From NCBI GenBank assembly GCA_023374045.1, contig CM041776.1, positions 276,233,039-276,297,038 on the forward strand: a DNA stretch of 64,000 bases. The letters run 5' to 3'. The position numbers and the translations under genes were made by a program. Position 1 is the first letter of the stretch. Each line of letters opens with the position of its first letter. Of this stretch, positions 58,040 through 64,000 are shown piece by piece. The notes under the pieces are model-generated. The model made no database searches, was not told the DNA's origin, and saw nothing but the letters and a program-made list of their open reading frames with translations. Source of the DNA: Limonium bicolor. Taxonomy: Eukaryota; Streptophyta; Magnoliopsida; Caryophyllales; Plumbaginaceae.

Positions 58040-59953
58040 AAAGTATACCATTAACGCCGTAATTAGCCTCAATCCCCGTCTTGGTAACATTCATATTGTG
58101 TGCTGCCGACTTGAAGTTGAAGGGATCGCCGACATAAAAATGATGTCTCTAGTGACACGGTTAAGGAATAGAAGAAACACTAGTTTATGCAGCCACATCT
58201 CTGATTCCTGCCGCTGCAACTATTCAAACTTTATAGTACTAAACTCTGTTTGTGTTTCAAAAAAAAAAAAAAAATAGTACTAAACTCTGTTTGGAGCGAT
58301 TCGCTTTCTTCATGATTTTCACAACCAGGTTTTCAGCCGTCAGACAATGGGTTCGTTTGGGGACAACTGCTGAGGGCTGCTGTTGGGTCCTGCTGCTGGA
58401 AATTGAGAAGCTGTCTGCTGATGGTTTTGTAGAAGCTGTCAGCTGTTAGTTTTGGTGTTTGGTGGAACGTCTGCTGATGGTTTTAAAAAGCAGAGACAAT
58501 TGTTAGGTCCTGCTGCTGAAAATTAAGAAGCTGTCAGCTGATGATTTTACAGAAGCTGTCAGCTACTGGTTTTGGGTGTTTGGTGGAACTCTGCTGATTT
58601 TAGAAATTGAGAAGCTGTCTGCTGCTGGAAGCTGTTCCCAGCTCAATATTTATGGCTTGTTGCTACCTAGCTCACAATTTGCAAGCACATCAACTATCCA
58701 TTATGTCAAGATGTGCCTGTGTGTGTATTTTTTTTTTAAATTTGATTTGGGCAGTTCTACAATTGGGTTAGAATAACTACAAACAATATTTGAGGATAGT
58801 ACCATCATTATCACGATTAGTGGCCAAGTTTGGTCTGCTGTCACTCAAGTTAATGCAGCTTTTCTTTCTTTTTTTTTTTTGAAAAAAAACTACAGCTGCA
58901 CGTGGTTTTGTCCTAATATACAAGCCCGCCTAGAAAAATTTTCTACTTGTTATCGGAGCGTTATACTGATATAAGATATGTACCAAGTAAATTTCTAAAA
59001 GCGACGTGCACTTATGTTGACATACATGACACGCTGATAGCTTCGAGTTTTTGCTAGCTAAGCTAAGCCACGCTTGAATTTATTTCTATTTAATCTACCT
59101 TTGGGCATGTAATATTTTGGATAAGATCCAAAGACTTACTGCATCCATGTTTCACGTTTATGTCCAAGGGAATAGAAAAAAATCAAATAATTATATTTTT
59201 ATTGTTTGTTTAGTTTCTTTATTACCTTGAGGACATGTAAGAGTAACACTTTTTTATTATATATGAAATAATTTTATTTGAGGGGTTTAATTTGTTTTTG
59301 TATTAATTTTTTTTCTATTTTTCTTCATATTATTAGGGAATTGGCATGATTGTATTTTGTTAACCATTTTTGTTAGTAAAAAAATCAAATATTTATAACA
59401 AGTTTTCTGTAACAATTTAAATATCATTATTATATCTTATTATTAGTGATAAGATTTCCTTATAAAGATAATACTAAGATTCAAAAAAAATTTAAGATTA
59501 TATTAACAATATAATTATTATATAATTATTTTTCTAATAACGATATAACTTTTAATAATAATTTAAAATCATTTAATATATAAATTAATTTTTGATTACG
59601 CATCTCATAAAAATTATTATTGATAAAAACCTATATTCTGATTAATCAATAAACATCTATTGATCACACATTGACTAATAATTAATTTCGATTACTTCGC
59701 AAAAAATATACTGACAAATATATTGAGGGTAATTATTTTTTATTCTTCATAAATTACTTAATCATTCACTGGAAATCATGATGGAAATGTCAGGATAAAA
59801 CAAGAATCGATAAATAAATAAATAGCGAGAGGAAAAACTAAGTGGTCAATACAAACAATATTGAAATATCTTGTCAGGTCATACTTCGACGACAATAACA
59901 TTCCCAAGTTTGCACTTGCTGTCTCTTTGATTTTTCCGTGGTTCAATTATTTA
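58040..59953. other. Intergenic DNA; tandem repeat at 58346-58650
   Basis: 58346-58650 holds about two and a half units of roughly 115 bases (GGTCCTGCTGCTG, GAAGCTGTCAGCTG, GTGTTTGGTGGAAC). On the minus strand 58170-58060 there is a short open stretch (VGDPFNFKSAAHNMNVTKTG) that could be an exon remnant cut by the neighbouring MITE; it is not identified. The rest (58700-59950) is AT-rich with nothing supported. Confidence 0.4.
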
Positions 59954-60170
59954 CTCCCTCCGTTCTGAATTGACCGTCCTGTTTACTATTGGATATATTG
60001 TTTGACTTCAATTTTTAACATATAATAAATTAATTTTGAAAATTTAAGTTTTGTATATAATTTCTTACGCAAAATTTAGTTTTATAAAATTATTTTATCT
60101 TATATATTTAATATTGAAGTGGAAAACGTGCCATAAAGTAAACATGACGGTCAATTCAGGACGGAGGGAG
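59954..60170. mobile_element. Stowaway MITE, copy 2
   Basis: CTCCCTCCGTTCTGAATTGACC at the left, inverted complement at the right, TA on both sides. 217 bases, no coding capacity. Tc1/mariner-type non-autonomous element. Confidence 0.9.
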
Positions 60171-60592
60171 TATATAAAGTCACGTGGCTTTTACCTTTAA
60201 AAACTTTCATTATGTACTTAAGTTTATAGTATTGAGTTTAGATATTGGCTTCATAGTGTTTTTTTTCTTCGTAAACGGAGGTATTAATTAGCATTAAAGG
60301 AGATAATGATACAATTAGAAATGTCATTACATCAGACACTCTCATACATTCCCAATCTTCCTAGATTTGTTAACAAATGAGCATCAACATTACTATTAAT
60401 CCTAATAACATGGGACCAGAAGATTTGATCAAAGCTATCCACATATGAGTGAATATCCTAAATTACAACATATTAAGGCGATTAATTAGCCCGAGGCAGC
60501 CCAAGAGAAAAATGAAACGAAGCAGCTTCAAGCTTGTTGGCTACTTCAATACCAAAACGGGGGGGGGGACGGGGGGTCCATGAGACTATATA

Positions 60593-60829
60593 CTCCCTCC
60601 GTCCTGAATTGACCGTCCTATTTGCTTTATGACACGTTTTCCCACTTCAATATTAAGCATATAGATAAAATAATTTTATAAAACTAAATTTTGTAACATA
60701 TAGTTTATCATGTAAGGAATCATATACAAAACTTAAATTTTCAAAATTAATTTATCTCATATGTTAAAAATTGAAGTCAAACGACATATCCAAATAGTAA
60801 ACAAGACGGTCAATTCAGAACGGAGGGAG
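60593..60829. mobile_element. Stowaway MITE, copy 3
   Basis: CTCCCTCCGTCCTGAATTGACC and its complement, TA on both sides. 237 bases. Inserted in the RNase H remnant. Confidence 0.92.
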
Positions 60830-60832
60830 TAT

Positions 60833-61155
60833 TTAGGGCATCCACAATGGTTTTAAGTTTCTTACACATTCCTAGATGCCATGTCATCTAAAAATTATAT
60901 TTTATTACTTAAGAAACTCTATTCACTACAATAACAAAGTTTCTTAATCTTCTCTCTCTTAATGAACAACCAATCAACTATTACTATTTAGATGTGAGAG
61001 AAATATGAAAGAGAGAGATACACATAGGTGAGTCTAATGTGTCATAAAAAGTGAGGTTCTTATTTAAGAACCTTGGAGAGAGAAAATGGGTGGAATCCAC
61101 ACCATTGTAGAACATTTCACATATATAACCGTGTCAAGAACCCTTATTATGGATA
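60833..61155. mobile_element. MITE with AGGGCATCCACAATGG ends
   Basis: The left AGGGCATCCACAATGG and the inverted right AGGGTATCCATAATAAGG form imperfect terminal repeats; CTTA-rich subterminal parts match. It abuts Stowaway copy 3. The target duplication was not resolved. Similar MITEs are common in eudicots. Confidence 0.5.
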
Positions 61156-61404
61156 CCCTTAGCAACTCCGATAACAATAATTGAACCATCCAGATCTTTG
61201 CAGACAACGCCGATCCAGAGCCTCCCTTTCCAGTACTCACATCCACATAGACTTGCACCACCGCGGGCTGACAAACTGGCTGACAAAGCTATATCAAGAA
61301 AACTACCGGTAAGCTACAAGAAATAATACTTCCTCGTTAATTAATAACTGTTGTTTGGAATGTGATTTTTGTTTAAAAATATATGTCATTCTAGTTTTTT
61401 GATA

Positions 61405-61641
61405 CTCCCTCCGTCCCAGATTGACCTTCCTCTTCACTATTTGGGTATGTCGTTTGACTTCAATATTTAACAAGTAAAATGACATGATTTTATAAATCTT
61501 AGTATTGCAATGGAATCCTTATATGAAAAACTATATGTTGTAGAAATTTGTTTTATAAAATTATTTTATCTTATATGTTTAATATTGAAGTGGAAAAACG
61601 TGCCAAAAAGTAAACAGGAAGATCATTAGGGACGAAGGGAG
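61405..61641. mobile_element. Stowaway MITE, copy 4
   Basis: CTCCCTCCGTCCCAGATTGACC at the left, a more diverged right end (GATCATTAGGGACGAAGGGAG), TA on both sides. 237 bases. Confidence 0.87.
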
Positions 61642-62701
61642 TATACTTTTTTCTAATTGTGACCCTATTATTCAACACAAAAGTAATTATTATCTAGATG
61701 AGAAAGTAAAAAGTAAAGATACATGTGTTTATTTTTCTCCTTTTCTTAATAAGTACGTAAGTTTTTAAAATACAGATATTATTATAGAAAGAAGTATATA
61801 ATTTATGATTATTTTTTAAAAAATCAGCAAGCTAAATCCGTTGTTAACAATAAAATAAATTAGCTGATTTGTGTATATTTTTTTAAACGAAGTAATTCAC
61901 TCCTACAATATTTTAATGTGAGCTTAAATCATAAATTTTTCATCCTTGTACCTTGGACAAAAATTACATTTCAAAGCTAAATTTATTTTATAGGTTACGC
62001 TTACATGTTGACTAAAAAACTGTGATAAGTCTAATCTTGGTATTTTATAGGTTACGCTTAGATGTAGACTAAAAAACTGTGATAAATTCTAATCTTGAGT
62101 ATTTGTCTTGCTAACAGATGATGACTCTATAGACATACTTCAGAGACTAGCTAACATCTATTTTCCATGCAGATACTCTTACAGGAATTGGTGGAATATA
62201 TGATTGGTGGGCATTCATATCAACAAAATGAGCCTCCGCAGTTGTACCTACTGGATACCCCGCTACTGTAAAATGAACCATTCGATCGACTTAGTGAGAA
62301 AAGTTGTCATTGTCAACGTTGGCTACTACATCTGGATCGAGAATTACAAGCATGCTATGACAAACCAACCAGAGACTCTGGTTTCATTGTTTTAGACAAG
62401 GTAAAGGCTCTATTATGTGTGGGAGGTTTTGTACATGTATCTTCCCCCTCCCCTGATTGCTCATTTTGTTGGCTCGCGCCTCGCTGCCATTTTTTTATGG
62501 TGCTAGAGAAGTTTTTTGTACATTCCCCTTCCTCTTAGCTGTTTGTGTATATCCATCAGTGTCCAATATATAAGTCCTCCTATGTATCTCATTTTCTATA
62601 AACTATTATCATTATTAATATATCATTACCTCTTAAAAAAAACAAGATGCACTTACAAATTTGCACTGGTTTTACATAATATGCAACTCAAGGTGTTTTT
62701 T
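61642..62701. other. Intergenic DNA, no gene assigned
   Basis: Two near-identical stretches of about 60 bases (TAGGTTACGCTTA ... GACTAAAAAACTGTGATAA) lie at 61991-62036 and 62047-62092. A 63-codon frame at 62204-62395 is not recognised. Confidence 0.4.
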
Positions 62702-62717
62702 AAATCGATTGAAACAA

Positions 62718-62806
62718 GTCCCTTCACGGACATCTGATAAAATTGGAACGATACAGAGAAGCGCACGGATGACACGCACAAATCGAGAAATGGTCTAAAT
62801 TTTTTT
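62718..62806 (+). pseudogene. U6 snRNA retropseudogene (internal deletion)
   Basis: Begins GTCCCTTCACGGACATC and follows plant U6 through GATAAAATTGGAACGATACAGAGAAG. It then lacks about 16 bases that should follow the ACAGAGA box (including the AGC triad) and resumes GACACGCACAAATCGAGAAA, ending in a T run. There is no USE or TATA box upstream; the target duplication is immediately before it. It is therefore not a functional U6 gene. Confidence 0.9.
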
Positions 62807-63451
62807 GTCAAGTGATTGACATCCGAGTGGTGGAGGACTGAAGTAGGGGATGGAAGGTCCTGAGTTTGAATCCTCTTACCACCCACTTTGGTGGGAAAGG
62901 AGTTTTTATCTCTTATTACTCATTCTGGGGAGTGGAGGAAGTAGTTTTCTCTCCGATTAGCCAACCTGGGTGGAGGAATGAAGTGTCGTGAAGGATGGTG
63001 GTGGGGGAAAGGAGTTTACTCTCCGATTACCCAGCCTGGAAGAGTCGTTAGAGATGCAATGGAGGTGCGCCGTGAAGGATGTGGTGGGGAAAGGAGTTTA
63101 CTCTCCGATTACCCCAGCCTGGAAGAGTCGTCAGAGATGCAAGGAAGGTGCGCCGTGAAGGACGGTGGTGGGGGAAAAGGTTTACTCTCCGATTACCCAA
63201 CCTAAAAGAGGAATGGATGGCGTGTAGGACGGTCCCAAGACGAGCATGTCCGCCATATCGTCAAGATGCAAGGAAAGGTTGTAAGAAGAGGTCAAAGAAG
63301 GTCCCTAGGACAAGATCTCTAGGCTTTATAGTAAGATGTTCCGTGTAATGTGTGTGTAAGGTAGGACAAAATTGGTTATGTAAGACTTGAGTCGGTGTTG
63401 TTTGATTTGCCCTTGCGGCACCTAGGCCATGTGCCTATAATTATTAAAAAA
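62718..63451 (+). mobile_element. Chimeric retroposon: U6 snRNA joined to a SINE-like sequence
   Basis: Flanked by AAATCGATTGAAACAA on both sides (62702-62717 and 63452-63467), a 16-base duplication, with an A-rich 3' end (TTATTAAAAAAAA). The 5' part is U6 snRNA. The 3' part (from about 62807) has tRNA-like internal promoter motifs (CCGAGTGGTGGAGG near 62825, GAGTTTGAATCC near 62862). It then has about three tandem units of roughly 105 bases (GGAGTTTACTCTCCGATTAC, 62895-63205). These are the signs of LINE-mediated insertion of a chimeric RNA. Confidence 0.85.
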
Positions 63452-63467
63452 AAATCGATTGAAACAA

Positions 63468-64000
63468 CTAGATGTGTATTAAAACACTACTATATGAGAT
63501 CAAATCAAAAAAAGAAAAAAATAAAAGTAATATTTATTACACATATAGAATACTACAAAACCAAAATGAAGTACGAAGAGGACATTGTTTCGTTTGATCT
63601 CAGATGTTAAATGAATAAAGCGGACGAGAAAAAGTGAGACCTAGTGTGAGCTACGAGATGACATTCAATTCAGATTCCGGCAAAGTATTAGTGTGGCTCT
63701 AGGTTCTGAAACACATGACATACCGGGTTCAGATTTTCTTTCCTTTCCAAATTACAAATGATGTTATACTATAATGAATAAATCACAAAATTAATTAGCG
63801 CTTGAAGGATGAAGAGGACAGATATTTCGACCGTGTACAAGACCGACATATTACAATATCTATTTCTCGTTCTTTCGTGTCAAGGCACTTAACAAAACAG
63901 CGAAAGTGTAAAGTAACTCCCCCTCATGTTATTACATTGTTTCCTGTTTCTCTGCGAGTTCCCACATGCTGCTTCAGGTCACATCGCTCTCTTCTCTTTT
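63468..64000. other. Window end, no gene assigned
   Basis: AT-rich. On the minus strand, from the window edge, a short frame ends at 63980 (KREESDVT-stop); it could be the last codons of a gene lying beyond the window, followed by its 3' untranslated region. This cannot be tested here. Confidence 0.25.

Larger units (their letters stand above)
60250..61275 (-). pseudogene. RNase H (RVT_3-type) remnant of a retroelement, split by two MITEs
   Basis: On the minus strand 61275-61150 reads VVQVYVDVSTGKGG and, after a one-base shift, IGVVCKDLDGSIIVIGVAK, matching the first strands of plant LINE-type RNase H. After the two MITEs, 60560-60250 continues FGIEVANKLEAASFHFSLGL, then DIHSYVDSFDQIFWSHVIRINSNVDAHLLTNLG, matching the later part, with stops near 60490. 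It is an old fragment with no function. Confidence 0.5.

Noticed and set aside
62718..62806. Functional U6 snRNA gene
   Set aside because: No USE or TATA upstream, an internal 16-base deletion after the ACAGAGA box, and a target duplication directly at its 5' end.

Overview
The window is nuclear DNA of a flowering plant, probably a eudicot. Evidence: spliceosomal introns, a plant-specific DYRK kinase gene, plant-type Copia and Gypsy elements primed by initiator tRNA-Met, CACTA, hAT, Mutator-like and Stowaway elements, a plant L1 LINE and a U6-derived retroposon. The species cannot be fixed from the sequence. Only one host gene is clearly visible; most of the rest is transposable-element DNA of several ages.

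Layout. 1-2518 is the 3' part of a decayed Copia element. It lies antisense in an intron of a DYRKP-type protein kinase gene (exons at 5318-2555, minus strand) whose remaining exons are outside the window. 5.3-14.4 kb is AT-rich intergenic DNA holding two copies of a palindromic Mutator-type MITE, a small hAT MITE, a minisatellite, a tandem triplication with telomere-like motifs, and a 1.4-kb Mutator-like element. 14419-46005 is a nest: a small Copia element carries a hAT element in its 5' LTR and, in its gag, a 25.3-kb Ty3/Gypsy element of the chromodomain (Tekay/Del-like) type in minus orientation. That Gypsy element has 4.2-kb LTRs and was itself entered by two hAT elements and an 8.3-kb CACTA element. 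Target-site duplications support each level. 46-54 kb holds a hAT remnant, a Tourist-like MITE, a nearly intact L1 LINE and a second Mutator-like element. 55-64 kb holds another hAT, the third palindromic MITE, Stowaway MITEs inside a decayed RNase H remnant, and a U6 snRNA/SINE chimeric retroposon.

Most notable system. Between gag and protease-RT, the Gypsy element carries a captured AlkB-type 2-oxoglutarate/Fe(II) dioxygenase reading frame with all expected catalytic residues and one in-frame stop. The gag region is open only if two short introns are removed. A single donor near the gag end (25324) can be joined in phase either to an acceptor just upstream of AlkB (Gag-AlkB fusion) or to an acceptor just upstream of protease (Gag-Pol, AlkB skipped). 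Without splicing, gag terminates seven codons later. This suggests an intron-bearing retrotransposon that used alternative splicing to apportion Gag, Gag-AlkB and Gag-Pol. The model is inferred from sequence, and this copy is inactive because pol has about seven lesions.

Other strong observations are the U6-SINE chimera with a 16-bp target-site duplication, hairpin arrays with compensatory changes inside the Gypsy LTRs, divergent snRNA-type USE/TATA modules inside one hAT element, and a Ulp1-type protease fused to the second CACTA protein.
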